Notes: generated by a model not told the origin, from the letters alone. 64,000 bases of DNA from Metabacillus sp. FJAT-52054 (GCF_037201815.1 NZ_CP147407.1:3108723-3172722), one strand, 5' to 3'; positions 1 to 9,278 are shown, counted from the first letter of the stretch. Translations and numbers: made by a program.

Positions 1-393
1 AAGCTTCGCTTGTCCGCATTGCTTTTCATTTGCAGCTGGAATTTCGTCAATTTCAATTGCTGACTTTAATGTATCATCGAGAAGATCGATAATTTCCTTT
101 ACAGTCGGCTCTCCGCTGACTACAAGATAGTAACCCGTTTGACAGCCCATAGGCGAGATATCAATAATATCAAAGTGCTCGTACTTTTCTGCATGGTCAC
201 GAATATTAAAAGCAAGCAAATGCTCAAGCGTATGAATCGTATCAGGTTTCATTGCCTGTTTGTTCGGCTGGCAGAAACGGATATCAAATTTATTAACAAC
301 ACCATCGGATCCTACTTTATGGACGCCGCAATGTCTTACGTAAGGTGCTTTAACTGCATTATGATCAAGCTCAAAACTTTCTACTGATGGCAT
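1..393 (-). CDS. luxS: S-ribosylhomocysteine lyase LuxS (3' end cut by window edge)
   Basis: LuxS splits S-ribosylhomocysteine into homocysteine and the precursor of autoinducer-2, in the cytoplasmic activated-methyl cycle. The visible 131 residues start [11 protein letters not shown]. They carry the metal-binding HTLEH motif (H54, E57, H58), the catalytic Cys84 in PMGCQTGYY, and the third metal ligand Cys126. LuxS is usually about 157 residues, so roughly 26 C-terminal residues lie outside the window. It is divergent from yidD, as in Bacillus subtilis. Identification is secure from motifs and order. Confidence 0.96.
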   Translation of the reverse strand, partial: MPSVESFELDHNAVKAPYVRHCGVHKVGSDGVVNKFDIRFCQPNKQAMKPDTIHTLEHLLAFNIRDHAEKYEHFDIIDISPMGCQTGYYLVVSGEPTVKEIIDLLDDTLKSAIEIDEIPAANEKQCGQAKL

Positions 394-581
394 ATTTTTC
401 ACTCCCAGCTAATTTTCTATAAACCTATTGTAACAATTCCGATAAGAACCATCAACTTAATTGGCTTTGGTGTTTTTTTCTGTTCTTTGCTTTTTTATTC
501 CCTATAGCTTAAATTTATAACATTAAGGTACCTTTATCCGGGCGTTTACTCGTTCATATCACTAATAAAGGGAGGCGTATC

Positions 582-821
582 ATGAAAACATTGTTTTTGA
601 AGCTCATCCGATTTTATCAAAAATTTATCTCTCCAATGACTCCGCCTTCTTGCCGTTTTTACCCTACCTGCTCAAATTACGGTTTAGAGGCCATTCAAAA
701 GTACGGAGCTATAAAAGGAAGCTGGCTGACAGCCTTAAGAATTCTTAAATGCAATCCTATGCATCCAGGCGGGTTTGATCCGGTTCCAGAGAAGAAAAAA
801 TCTACTCATACCCATTCGTAA
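582..821 (+). CDS. yidD: Membrane protein insertion efficiency factor YidD
   Basis: A 79-residue member of the YidD (haemolytic-factor-like) family, thought to assist YidC/Sec insertion of inner-membrane proteins. Family marks seen are an amphipathic start, [10 protein letters not shown] at about residues 24-33, the KG..L...RI..CNP segment, and HPGGFDPVP near the end. The start follows AAAGGGAGG at good spacing. The 3' end overlaps the convergent carbonic anhydrase gene by 20 bp, with no terminator between them. The B. subtilis homologue is ytjA, also beside luxS. Confidence 0.93.
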   Translation: MKTLFLKLIRFYQKFISPMTPPSCRFYPTCSNYGLEAIQKYGAIKGSWLTALRILKCNPMHPGGFDPVPEKKKSTHTHS

Positions 822-1362
822 TCAAATCAAGCTTGCCCGTTCCAGGGTCAATCACCAGTCCATGAACCCTAACATCGGCCGGAAGCAGGGGATGATTTTT
901 TATTACATCTACACTATGTAAAACACTATCCTGTACTTTATCAAAGCCCTGAAGCCATTTATCTAAATCTAAGCCAGAGTAGCGAAGCAGATCAATTTTT
1001 TCTTGAGAGATGCCTCGTTTTTTGGTTTTCTCCAGGAAGGACGCTGCATTCAGTTTGCTCATCCCGCAGTCATGATGACCGACAACACATATTTCTTCAG
1101 CCCCAAGCTCATACACAGCAACCAGCAGACTCCTCATAATACTTCCAAACGGATTCGCCACTATAGCCCCTGCACTTTTTACAATCTTCACATCGCCGTT
1201 TCTAAAGTTCATGGCATTTGGAAGAAGCTCCACCAGCCTTGTATCCATACATGTAAGAATTACGAGCTTCTTATCAGGAAATTTGCTTGTTTCAAATTTT
1301 TCATATTGTTTGGTTTCGACGAATGTCTGGTTGTGTTCTAAAATGTTATCAAGTATCTTCAC
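802..1362 (-). CDS. Beta-class carbonic anhydrase (YtiB-like)
   Basis: Interconverts CO2 and bicarbonate in the cytoplasm with a zinc ion. In the 186-residue form, Cys38-x-Asp40-x-Arg42 (CMDTR) and His96...Cys99 (GHHDCG) give the Cys-His-Cys zinc site and the Asp/Arg dyad. I chose the GTG at 1362 because AAAGGAG lies nine bases upstream and the product then starts [11 protein letters not shown], like B. subtilis YtiB from memory. An in-frame ATG at 1386 has a poorer ribosome site. Its 3' end overlaps yidD on the other strand. Confidence 0.88.
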   Translation of the reverse strand: MKILDNILEHNQTFVETKQYEKFETSKFPDKKLVILTCMDTRLVELLPNAMNFRNGDVKIVKSAGAIVANPFGSIMRSLLVAVYELGAEEICVVGHHDCGMSKLNAASFLEKTKKRGISQEKIDLLRYSGLDLDKWLQGFDKVQDSVLHSVDVIKNHPLLPADVRVHGLVIDPGTGKLDLITNGYE

Positions 1363-1750
1363 TGTCATCTGCTCCTTTGCATTCATATCACATCCAATAT
1401 AGCATATACCATTGCAATCATGTCTATTTCATATATCACGTTTGATACTAAAATGATTAAAATGCGAACTCCCTGCATTTGACGAACGGACTGCAAGAGC
1501 GATTTTTTCTGCTGTCATATTTTTTTCGGATGCTCGTTTATCCTTAGCGGCAGGCAGCGCCAATTGCATGAGGACTCGAACCTGCAGGACCTTGCGTTTC
1601 TTCAGCCTTGTTTTACTTCAAAAAAGCGTTATAGTAGAAAAGTGACGATATTTACTAAATTTCTAGCTATTGCCGGTTCTCAAATCGTAACCTTTACGAT
1701 ATAATGGCGAAGGATATTAGGAACTGTTTTATTTCGAGAGGAGAAACACA
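1363..1750. other. Intergenic region with Zur operator
   Basis: This is the divergent promoter region between the carbonic anhydrase and the zinc lipoprotein. Apart from the Zur-type operator at 1682-1702 and the ribosome site GAGAGGAG just before the lipoprotein start, I see no gene or clear RNA structure in it. Confidence 0.6.
1682..1702 (+). promoter_or_regulatory. Zur-type zinc operator
   Basis: A 9-3-9 inverted repeat, AAATCGTAA / CCT / TTACGATAT, with a single mismatch between the arms. It matches the Bacillus Zur box core (TCGTAA...TTACGA) from established knowledge. It lies about 50 bp before the zinc lipoprotein start, where a zinc-loaded repressor would block transcription. A second copy of the motif precedes rpmE2 in this window. 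Confidence 0.82.
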
Positions 1751-2725
1751 ATGAGAAAAATAGGTTTTGCTTTAATTTTGCTGCTCGCTGCGGCCTCATC
1801 ACTGGCGGGTTGTTCATCGAGCGGTGAGACGAACGAGGCGAAGAATGGCAAATTGAAAATATATACGACGATTTTCCCCCTTGAAGATTTCACAAAAAAA
1901 ATTGGCGGCAATTTAGTGGAAGTTGAGAGTGTGTATCCCCCTAACACGGATGCACATTCCTTTGAACCCTCCACTAAAACCATGGTTAAAATTGCAGAGG
2001 GCGATGCTTTTATTTACACAGGAGCAGGCATTGAAGGGTTTGCTGATAAAGCGGCTGAGACACTAAAGAATGAGGATGTTGAAATCGTTAAGGCAGCAGA
2101 AGGCATTGAGCTCGCTAAAAGTGCAGCTCATTCTCATGAAGGAGAAGCAGGCCATGATGAACATTCGGAAGAAGCCGCGCATGAAGGACATGAACATGGA
2201 GATACTGATCCTCATGTCTGGCTTGATCCAATCCGCTCCATCCAGATGGCCGAAAACATAAAGAATGCACTCGTTAAAAAACACCCTGAAGGCAAAGAAA
2301 CCTTTGAGAAGAATTTCGCCGAATTAAAGGCAAACCTTGAGAAATTGGACAAGGAATATAAAGATACTCTTTCCAAAATGGATAAAAAAGAAATTCTCGT
2401 TTCCCATGCAGCCTATGGCTACTGGCAGGAACGCTATGGAATTGAGCAAATTAGTATAATGGGCTTATCAGCTTCAGATGAGCCATCTCAAAAGCAGATC
2501 AGCTCCATTATTAAGGATGCAAAAGCACATGGGATCAAACATGTCATTTTCGAAAAAAACATCAGCAGCAAGCTATCAGAGATTGTGCAGAATGAAATTG
2601 GCGCAACTCCTTTAACTGTGAGCAATTTGGAATCCGTAACGGAAGAAGATGCAAAAAACAGTGAGGATTATTTCAGTCTTATGAGAAAAAATTTAGAAAC
2701 CTTGAAAATTGCATTGACCGAATAA
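1751..2725 (+). CDS. High-affinity zinc-binding lipoprotein (ZnuA/AdcA/YcdH type)
   Basis: Extracellular solute-binding protein of a zinc ABC importer (cluster A-I). The signal peptide ends in the lipobox LAGC, so Cys21 is lipidated. The mature part has the family's zinc ligands (DAHSFEP near residue 70, DPHVWLDP after the loop, and a later SHAAYGY). A His/Glu-rich loop with many HxH motifs, at about residues 127-150, is typical of zinc members. It has 324 residues, so there is no C-terminal ZinT domain. The permease and ATPase genes are not beside it. Zur control is inferred from the operator upstream. Confidence 0.92.
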   Translation: MRKIGFALILLLAAASSLAGCSSSGETNEAKNGKLKIYTTIFPLEDFTKKIGGNLVEVESVYPPNTDAHSFEPSTKTMVKIAEGDAFIYTGAGIEGFADKAAETLKNEDVEIVKAAEGIELAKSAAHSHEGEAGHDEHSEEAAHEGHEHGDTDPHVWLDPIRSIQMAENIKNALVKKHPEGKETFEKNFAELKANLEKLDKEYKDTLSKMDKKEILVSHAAYGYWQERYGIEQISIMGLSASDEPSQKQISSIIKDAKAHGIKHVIFEKNISSKLSEIVQNEIGATPLTVSNLESVTEEDAKNSEDYFSLMRKNLETLKIALTE

Positions 2726-2733
2726 TGAAAGTT

Positions 2734-2766
2734 AAACCGCGACGCCATCCGGCCTCGCGGTTTTTT
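2734..2766 (+). terminator. Terminator after zinc lipoprotein gene
   Basis: AAACCGCG and CGCGGTTT form the stem, followed by a run of six T. Confidence 0.85.
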
Positions 2767-3347
2767 AAACGAATATAGCTACGACTATACTCCCTTCCTC
2801 CAAATACCGTTCCAATCTCCATTGAAAACGCATACTCCTTGTCGATATTGACTTGAATGATCAGACTTATCCATGCTGCGATGGGAAAAATGAGTATTTT
2901 GCCATTAACCCCTTATGCATTCAACCTCCTGAAGGCACAGTTAACGGCCTATAAATGTCGATAAAAAATGGTAAACCCATAGGGTTGATAGGTCTTTTAC
3001 CCTTTGCAAATCCTCTCATATTTCATACCGAATTTAACCCTCTTCTAAATTACTATATTAGAAAACGGATTCACTTTCGCTTTAAAGCATATAATTGAGA
3101 AGATTTTTCAATAAAAAAATCAATTTCCTAAAGGATTTTTTCTTAAAATTTTCATATTTTCTTATATGCAGAATCATATTTTGTTACATTATCTTCCGTT
3201 TGAATCCTATTCCCTATAATTATCAATGCTATATGAGTCCTATTAATCATTTTGAATTTTTAGAAAACTTTTGATATGTTTTTCCTTCTTATGGTGCTAC
3301 TATTCTATTTGTAATACACAATTTCATATTTGGAGAGGGGAATTCGT
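2767..3347. other. Long AT-rich leader of the protease gene
   Basis: About 580 bp without a gene. The second half is very AT-rich and presumably holds the protease promoter and regulator sites, since secreted neutral proteases are usually under stationary-phase control. I could not assign a convincing -35/-10 pair. The strong ribosome site GGAGAGGGG sits just before the TTG start. Confidence 0.4.
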
Positions 3348-4979
3348 TTGAACAAAAAGTTTGCTGCAATAGTTATTGGTACTGCATTAACATTAGGCTC
3401 CGCCCTGCCGTCTGCATCTGCTTTGACTGGTCCAAAAGACAATAATTTTCAAGAGAAAGCACAGCTTGTCCAGAAGCAATGGCTGAAAGACAAAGGCAGC
3501 CCATCTTTTCATGCCGGTATTAAATCCTCTATTAAAGTTCAAAAAGAAGCAGATGCAAGAAGCTTCCTTAAGCAAGACAACTCAATAAAGATCGATCCCT
3601 CCAATGAACTGACTCTCTTGAGCGAAGAAAAAGATGAACTTGGATTTACCCACTACAAATACATTCAATCGGTAAATGGTGTACCGGTGGATGGCGCTGT
3701 ATACATTGTTCATACGGATAAAAACGGTACAGTAACTGCTGCAAACGGTGCTTTGCATGATGATGTTAAAGCACAGGTTAAGAGTACAAAAGCAAAAATC
3801 TCCAAATCTAAGGCTGCAGATTTGGCATGGAAATCTATTAATCTATCTAAAAAAGAAACCGAAGCTGAAGAACAGTCCATTCCTCAAGGTCCTGTCAAGA
3901 AAAGCAATGTGAAAAGTTCAAATGAAAAAGGCGAGCTCGTTCTTTACAAGAAAAACGATCAATTCCACCTGGCTTATAAAGTTCAGCTTCAATTCATTAA
4001 ACCATACGGGGCCAACTGGCAAATTTACGTTGATGCAAATACAGGAGAAATTATTGATTCTTACAATGCAGTAGCAGATGCAACCGGGTCCGGGACAGGG
4101 GTGCTTGGAGATACGAAATCCCTGAATACTTACTTTTCAAGCAATACTTATTATCTGTATGACATAACAAAACCGATGAATGGGGTAATCGAGACGTTCA
4201 CAGCGAGAAACGGTTCCGCCCTTCCTGGTTCCTACTCCGTTGACAGCGATAACGTTTTTAATGCTTCCAATCAGCGTGCAGACGTAGATGCTCATTACTA
4301 TGCAGGAAAAGTGTATGATTACTATTACAACACACACGGGCGCAATAGCTTCGATGGCAACGGCGGCACAATCCGCTCGACCGTCCACTATAGCAGCCGC
4401 TATAACAACGCATTCTGGAACGGAGCCCAAATGGTTTACGGAGATGGCGACGGCACAACCTTCACTGCTCTTTCCGGATCGTTGGACGTAGTAGCCCATG
4501 AACTTACACATGCTGTGACTGAAAGAACAGCGAACTTGCAATATCAAAACCAGTCTGGTGCATTGAATGAATCCATGTCGGATGTATTCGGATATTTCCT
4601 TGATCCGGCTGACTATCTATTGGGTGAAGATGTTTACACTCCTGGCAGATCCGGGGATGCTTTAAGAAGCCTTTCCAATCCGGAGGCTTATGGCCAGCCA
4701 AGCAACTTCGCAAACTATGTATATACTTCTTCTGATAATGGCGGGGTTCATACCAACAGCGGAATTCCGAATAAAGCATTCTACTACACAAATCAAAGCA
4801 TTGGAAAAGCGGCAGCAGAAAAAATCTACTACCGTGCATTAACAAGATACCTCACTCCTACAAGCAGCTTCAGCAATGCCCGTGCAGCCCTTCTTCAATC
4901 TGCTGCAGATTTATACGGCAGCGGAAGCAGCACATACAATGCCGTTGCAAATGCTTGGACACAAGTAGGCGTCAACTAA
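3348..4979 (+). CDS. Secreted neutral metalloprotease, thermolysin family (M4, bacillolysin)
   Basis: Extracellular zinc endopeptidase, 543 residues from TTG 3348. That start is chosen because GGAGAGGGG lies at the right distance, while the upstream in-frame TTG (3330) precedes the ribosome site itself. Order: signal peptide (about 1-26), FTP and PepSY propeptide domains (to about 235), then the M4 catalytic and C-terminal domains. The zinc site is HELTH (H384, E385, H388) with E408 in NESMSD, 24 residues after the first His as in thermolysin. The transition-state His is about H468 in GGVHTNSG. The propeptide acts as foldase and inhibitor. Confidence 0.95.
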   Translation: MNKKFAAIVIGTALTLGSALPSASALTGPKDNNFQEKAQLVQKQWLKDKGSPSFHAGIKSSIKVQKEADARSFLKQDNSIKIDPSNELTLLSEEKDELGFTHYKYIQSVNGVPVDGAVYIVHTDKNGTVTAANGALHDDVKAQVKSTKAKISKSKAADLAWKSINLSKKETEAEEQSIPQGPVKKSNVKSSNEKGELVLYKKNDQFHLAYKVQLQFIKPYGANWQIYVDANTGEIIDSYNAVADATGSGTGVLGDTKSLNTYFSSNTYYLYDITKPMNGVIETFTARNGSALPGSYSVDSDNVFNASNQRADVDAHYYAGKVYDYYYNTHGRNSFDGNGGTIRSTVHYSSRYNNAFWNGAQMVYGDGDGTTFTALSGSLDVVAHELTHAVTERTANLQYQNQSGALNESMSDVFGYFLDPADYLLGEDVYTPGRSGDALRSLSNPEAYGQPSNFANYVYTSSDNGGVHTNSGIPNKAFYYTNQSIGKAAAEKIYYRALTRYLTPTSSFSNARAALLQSAADLYGSGSSTYNAVANAWTQVGVN

Positions 4980-4992
4980 CCCGTACTATATG

Positions 4993-5028
4993 AAAGCCCG
5001 CTTCCATTCTTGGAAGCGGGCTTTTTTT
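4993..5028. terminator. Terminator of the protease gene
   Basis: A 13-bp stem, AAAGCCCGCTTCC / GGAAGCGGGCTTT, followed by T residues on the plus strand. It also sits at the end of convergent rpmE2. Confidence 0.9.
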
Positions 5029-5284
5029 ATTCTTCTTCTTTTTGCATATTGTATTTTTTCATAAAACGATCGGCGCGGCCGCCTTTATCAGCAAACTTCT
5101 GTCTGCCAGTATAGAAAGGATGAGTATCTGCAGTCGTTTCCATTTTAATGAGCGGATAGGTATTTCCGTCCTCCCACTCAATTGTTTCATTGGAACCTTT
5201 AGTTGAGCCGCTTAAAAATTTAAATCCGCTATTCACGTCCATATAGACGACTTTTTGGTAGTTTGGATGTATGGCTTGTTTCAT
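5027..5284 (-). CDS. rpmE2: Ribosomal protein bL31, zinc-independent form
   Basis: An 85-residue type B L31 protein (YtiA of B. subtilis), starting [20 protein letters not shown]. It lacks the CxxC zinc pair of the normal L31. This paralogue replaces zinc-containing L31 on ribosomes during zinc shortage and so frees zinc. The Zur-type operator about 20 bp upstream fits that role. It shares the motif with the zinc lipoprotein gene at 1.75 kb, so the two probably respond together. Confidence 0.95.
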   Translation of the reverse strand: MKQAIHPNYQKVVYMDVNSGFKFLSGSTKGSNETIEWEDGNTYPLIKMETTADTHPFYTGRQKFADKGGRADRFMKKYNMQKEEE

Positions 5285-5304
5285 GTTTAATACCCCTTTC
5301 TTGT

Positions 5305-5325
5305 AAATCGTAATGTTTACGTTTT
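5305..5325 (-). promoter_or_regulatory. Zur-type zinc operator before rpmE2
   Basis: Plus-strand AAATCGTAA / TGT / TTACGTTTT, a 9-3-9 inverted repeat nearly identical to the box at 1682-1702. It lies directly upstream of the minus-strand rpmE2 start. Confidence 0.85.
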
Positions 5326-5468
5326 AATAATAACAAATGACTGGGACTGTGTCAATAAAGCAGCTTTTTTGACTTGGCAAGCTGAACAGGATTGATGATC
5401 AGGCAGCACAGCTTCCTGCAGCAGCCCAAAAAGAAGACGCCTTTTTATAGAAGAGCGTCTCTCAATCC

Positions 5469-6116
5469 TTATTCTTTAATACGCAGCCCCAGCAGCGCAG
5501 CAAAACCGATTGCCTGCTCAGAAGAAACGACGCAGCCCTCCAAATTCCCCGGCTCTACACTCAGCTGATCATAATGACAGCTGCTTATGTCTATTCCTTT
5601 CAAAGCAGTGCCAGTAAAATCAGCGCGGTTCAAATCACATTGTTCAAATATGATCTTATTAAATCTGGCATCGTAAAAATTCACATTTTGCAGAGATGAC
5701 CGTTCAAACTGAATGTGTTTTAAACGGGCATCCACAAAATCAGCCAAATTTAACAGACAGTTTTCAAAGGTTACATTTCCGAGATTAGCCTCCGAAACAT
5801 TCAGCCCCATTAGTTTGCAGTCCTTAAAAACGACTCTGTTTAGATTTCCCTCGCTTAAATCAACATTGGACAAATCACAGTTTTCAAAAACAGCATCTGT
5901 TAAATCAATTCTTTTAAAAGAAGCATTTACCAGACGGACATGATTAATTACTGCTTTGGAAAGAGTTAATTTATCAATTTCCGCATAATCAGCCTCGGTG
6001 TTTGAAATCAGACAGTTGCACATATATGGGTCTTCATCATTAAATACGTCTTGAAAATTTCCCTCTTTAAGATCTTTTGGGATTTTTGGACGTTCCATTT
6101 TAAAATTTAAGGTCAC
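5469..6116 (-). CDS. Pentapeptide-repeat protein
   Basis: A 215-residue protein. From about residue 45 to 185 it is made of tandem pentapeptides A(D/N)LxX, for example AVFEN CDLSN VDLSE GNLNR VVFKD. This builds a right-handed quadrilateral beta helix. Some relatives (Qnr, McbG, MfpA) mimic DNA and protect gyrase, but nothing here proves that role. The start is GTG 6116, behind GAAGGGTG. An internal ATG at 6098 has no ribosome site. It is a single-gene unit upstream of and divergent from cydA. Confidence 0.85.
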   Translation of the reverse strand: MTLNFKMERPKIPKDLKEGNFQDVFNDEDPYMCNCLISNTEADYAEIDKLTLSKAVINHVRLVNASFKRIDLTDAVFENCDLSNVDLSEGNLNRVVFKDCKLMGLNVSEANLGNVTFENCLLNLADFVDARLKHIQFERSSLQNVNFYDARFNKIIFEQCDLNRADFTGTALKGIDISSCHYDQLSVEPGNLEGCVVSSEQAIGFAALLGLRIKE

Positions 6117-6380
6117 GAAGCATTAGCACCCTTCAAAGGAAAATTTTAAAAAACATTAATGAAAACATACCATAGCAAGGGGTTTTCATATAAGTCTTTA
6201 TTTTGGTTAGTCATTGTGTTCTCAGAAGGAGACGATTCTTTAAGTACCCCGTTTTTCAGGTCTGGCTTTATATGAACCCAGCCATATCAGCTGTCTGCTT
6301 TTCTAGAGTGATAACACGAATAATGATTGGTAAAAAGCGGATAATAAGGAAAGGAAATCAGATAGGAAAGGCGGATTGTC

Positions 6381-7742
6381 ATGACAGATTTAGTGTTTGC
6401 TCGCTCTCTTTTTGGAACGACGATGGGATTTCATATTATCTTTGCAACACTCGGGGTAGGAATTCCATTGATGATCTTTTTTGCTGAAATCATGTTTCAG
6501 CGTACGAAGGATATTGATTACTCGATTATGGCCAAGCGCTGGACAAAGGGTCAGGCTGTTCTCCTTGGAGTGGCAATTCCTACCGGAACTATTGCAGGAA
6601 CGCAGCTGACGCTTTTATGGCCAGGCTTTATGGAGGTAATTGGACGAGTCATGTCTCTTCCTTTTCAAATCGAAATTTATGCATTTTTCATTGAAGCTCT
6701 GTTCATGTCCATCTACGTTTACGCATACGACAGAATCGGACCGAAAACAAGACTTCTTAGTGTATTTTTTATTTTTCTCGGCGCCACAGCATCAGCCGTT
6801 CTGATAACGAATGTTCATGCTTTCGAAGGGACTCCTGCAGGCTTTAGAATTCAAAATGGAGAGATTGTGGACGTTGATCCATGGGCGGCATTTTTTAATC
6901 CCAGCTTCCTTGTTTCCGCTGCTCATGTAGCGTTTTCAGCCTTTATGACCGGTGCTTTTATGATCACCACAATTGCAGCCTATAAAATGCTGAAAAATAG
7001 AAAAAACGAGCGGCTATTCACCTTTCACAGAAAGGCATTTATTATGAGCCTTCTAATTGGACTCGTGTCCTCCTTTTTAACTGCTATTAATGGGCACGAA
7101 TCGGCTCAAATGCTTCATGAGTATCAGCCTGAAAAACTAGCCGCTGCAGAAGGCTTGTTTGAAACCCAGGACCATGCGCCGCTTGCAATAGGCGGATTCA
7201 CTGATAGAGAGGCGCAGGAAATAAAATATGGGATTGAAATCCCCTGGGCGCTGAGTTTTCTTGCTGGCAACAGCTTTGATACAGAAGTAAAAGGCCTTAA
7301 CGATTTCCCGGAGGAATATTGGCCTCCATTATTCGTTCACACCCTTTTTAACGCAATGGTATTAATCGGCAGTGCACTGATCGGACTTTCACTATTCGGT
7401 CTTGTGTGGAAGAAATTCGTAAAGAGGCCTTTCCCTAAATGGTTTTTATGGGTCTGCATTCCAGCCGGACCCCTATCCCTTCTTTCCATCGAATTCGGCT
7501 GGATTTTTGCGTGTACAGGCCGTCAGCCGTGGGTGATCTACCGATTGCTTAAAACGTCTGAGGTCGTGACCAAATCCGGAAATATTGGAACGCTGTTTTT
7601 ATGCTTTACTGTTGTGTACGCCATATTAGGGACCGCCGTTCTTCTTGTCCTTCTTTATTACTTCAAGCGGAATACCGTTGAAAAAGATCTTGCGGCTGCT
7701 CAAGGTAATTCCGGTGAAGGAAATGGTGTAGATGTTTATTAA
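6381..7742 (+). CDS. Cytochrome bd-type menaquinol oxidase subunit I (YthA type)
   Basis: Subunit I of a haem-containing terminal oxidase in the cytoplasmic membrane that reduces O2 to water with menaquinol. It has 453 residues with about nine membrane helices. FGTTMGFHIIF carries the haem ligand His near residue 18. The GRQPW signature, here in TGRQPWVIY, is near residue 390. The Q-loop (about residues 250-310) is short, as in the YthA/CIO branch. The start follows AGGAAAGGCGG. Subunit II follows after 35 bp. Confidence 0.92.
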   Translation: MTDLVFARSLFGTTMGFHIIFATLGVGIPLMIFFAEIMFQRTKDIDYSIMAKRWTKGQAVLLGVAIPTGTIAGTQLTLLWPGFMEVIGRVMSLPFQIEIYAFFIEALFMSIYVYAYDRIGPKTRLLSVFFIFLGATASAVLITNVHAFEGTPAGFRIQNGEIVDVDPWAAFFNPSFLVSAAHVAFSAFMTGAFMITTIAAYKMLKNRKNERLFTFHRKAFIMSLLIGLVSSFLTAINGHESAQMLHEYQPEKLAAAEGLFETQDHAPLAIGGFTDREAQEIKYGIEIPWALSFLAGNSFDTEVKGLNDFPEEYWPPLFVHTLFNAMVLIGSALIGLSLFGLVWKKFVKRPFPKWFLWVCIPAGPLSLLSIEFGWIFACTGRQPWVIYRLLKTSEVVTKSGNIGTLFLCFTVVYAILGTAVLLVLLYYFKRNTVEKDLAAAQGNSGEGNGVDVY

Positions 7743-7777
7743 AGCGCTGGAGCGACTACATAAGGAGGCAGCACAAA

Positions 7778-8824
7778 ATGGGCGTATCCGCTGATGCACT
7801 ACTCGCGATCACAGTCCTTTGGGGTTTTATTTTTATCTATGCTGTAATGGGAACAATGGACTTTGGCGCAGGCTTTTGGTCGATGATTTACTTAAATCAG
7901 AAAAAGACAAAAGCAACCAATATCGCAAACCGCTATTTAAGCCCGACATGGGAAGTAACAAATGTTTTCATCGTGGCCATAGTCGTGGCTGTATTCAGTT
8001 TTTTCCCGGGGGCAGCCTATATTCTTGGAACCGTCCTGCTCATACCGGGAAGCATGATTCTCTTACTTCTTGCAATCCGAAGCGGCTTTCTCGTCTTCTC
8101 CCATATTGCAAAGGATTATGAACGTGCCTTAACCTATATTTCAGGAATTTCAGGGTTTATCATTCCAGCCCTATTGATTTCTATATTGCCTATTACGCAC
8201 GGCAAGTACATCAAAGTAGTGGATGGTGTCCACCAGCTTCAAATTGGTACGGTTTTCACAAGTCCCAATGTTTTCGCCTTTATAGGATTTGCCGTAAGCA
8301 GCACCTTATTTCTCTCCTCTCTGCTGCTTGCCGACTACTCACGCAATCTTGCCGGCGAAGAAAAAGCCTATGAAGTTTATCGGAGAGACGCTCTGATTAC
8401 TGGCCCGATTTCACTTGTCATGGCTTTTCTTATCATGCTGACGCTTCGTTCAGAAGCGAGCTGGATTTACAGCAATATGATGGAATATTTGCCTGCACTC
8501 ATCAGTTCGGTGGTCATGTTTTTAATTGCCGGAGCAGCTCTGTTTATTCCATTTAAAAACAGAAACACTCTGGGAAGACCGAGAATTGCCATGGTCGCTG
8601 TTTTATTGCAATATTTTTTCGCAAGCTATGCCTACGGACGCGCCCATCTTCCATATATGATTTATCCGGATATTACACTCGACGCAGGATTTACTGATCC
8701 CAATACATTTCATGCTCTATTTATCAGCTACATTGTAGGGTTTGCCATTCTATTCCCTGGCTTCATTTTCTTCTGGAACTTATTTATGAAAAACCCCAAA
8801 ACCGCAGAGGAAAATGAATCCTGA
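7778..8824 (+). CDS. Cytochrome bd-type oxidase subunit II (YthB type)
   Basis: The 348-residue partner of the preceding subunit I, with about eight to nine membrane helices. The N-terminal region reads TVLWGFIFIYAVMGTMDFGAGFW, in which the MDFGAG stretch is typical of CydB-type proteins. It is needed for haem assembly and complex stability and binds no haem itself. The start follows AAGGAGGCAGC. It shares an operon with subunit I and probably with the small DUF1540 gene 65 bp downstream. Confidence 0.91.
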   Translation: MGVSADALLAITVLWGFIFIYAVMGTMDFGAGFWSMIYLNQKKTKATNIANRYLSPTWEVTNVFIVAIVVAVFSFFPGAAYILGTVLLIPGSMILLLLAIRSGFLVFSHIAKDYERALTYISGISGFIIPALLISILPITHGKYIKVVDGVHQLQIGTVFTSPNVFAFIGFAVSSTLFLSSLLLADYSRNLAGEEKAYEVYRRDALITGPISLVMAFLIMLTLRSEASWIYSNMMEYLPALISSVVMFLIAGAALFIPFKNRNTLGRPRIAMVAVLLQYFFASYAYGRAHLPYMIYPDITLDAGFTDPNTFHALFISYIVGFAILFPGFIFFWNLFMKNPKTAEENES

Positions 8825-8889
8825 AGATAACAGGTATGCACTTGGAGCCAAAGTGAAAAAATAAAAGGAAAGTGAAGGAGGAATAACTT

Positions 8890-9051
8890 ATGTCCCATCA
8901 AAAAATTCAATGTGAAGTAAACAACTGCACCTACTGGGGCCAAGGCAACAACTGTACGGCCGATGCCATCTATGTAGTCAGCCATGCAGGGGATCATGCA
9001 AGCAAAAGTGAAGAAACAGACTGTAAAACATTCAAACCGCAGGATCTTTGA
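8890..9051 (+). CDS. Small DUF1540 cysteine-motif protein
   Basis: A 53-residue protein, too short for many gene finders. Product: MSHQKIQCEVNNCTYWGQG, then NNCTADAIYVVSHAGDH, ending TDCKTFKPQDL. Four cysteines in CxxxxC...C...DCxTF spacing fit the DUF1540 family, small putative metal-binding proteins of Firmicutes with no proven function. A very strong ribosome site, GAAGGAGGAATAACTT, precedes the ATG. It follows the bd oxidase genes in the same direction, before their terminator, so it is probably co-transcribed with them. Confidence 0.88.
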   Translation: MSHQKIQCEVNNCTYWGQGNNCTADAIYVVSHAGDHASKSEETDCKTFKPQDL

Positions 9052-9055
9052 GTAA

Positions 9056-9082
9056 ATCCGGCCTTACTTGGCCGGGTTTTTT
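9056..9082 (+). terminator. Terminator of the bd oxidase operon
   Basis: CCGGCC, loop TTACTT, GGCCGG, then six T. Confidence 0.88.
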
Positions 9083-9278
9083 ATTGCGGAACGGGCTACA
9101 GTGAGGGACTTCACCAAAGTAAAAATGGCTAGTTCGGCTGGAAAATTGTTTTGGGTGGAAAGTCCTAGATTTTGGGTGGAATCAAGTTCATGTGCCGTTT
9201 CCGGCGGTTGCCCGCTGCTTTCCAGCTAAGACAGAGTAGGAGGTATCTGCGACCTGCATTATTTACTGACTTTTTACG
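9083..9278. other. Intergenic region, nothing recognised
   Basis: About 200 bp with no gene. The 12-mer TTTTGGGTGGAA occurs twice, near 9150 and 9170. It leads into the tandem repeat. Confidence 0.4.

Noticed and set aside
1565..1590. tRNA remnant, because GAGGACTCGAACCTGC looks like a T arm read backwards
   Set aside because: The T stem does not pair and no anticodon arm or acceptor stem is present.
4137..4845. Long minus-strand frames within the protease gene
   Set aside because: They are opposite a conserved coding region with strong codon structure and have no ribosome sites or domains.
6203..6487. A 94-codon frame crossing the start of the bd oxidase gene
   Set aside because: It has no ribosome site and overlaps the well supported subunit I in another frame.
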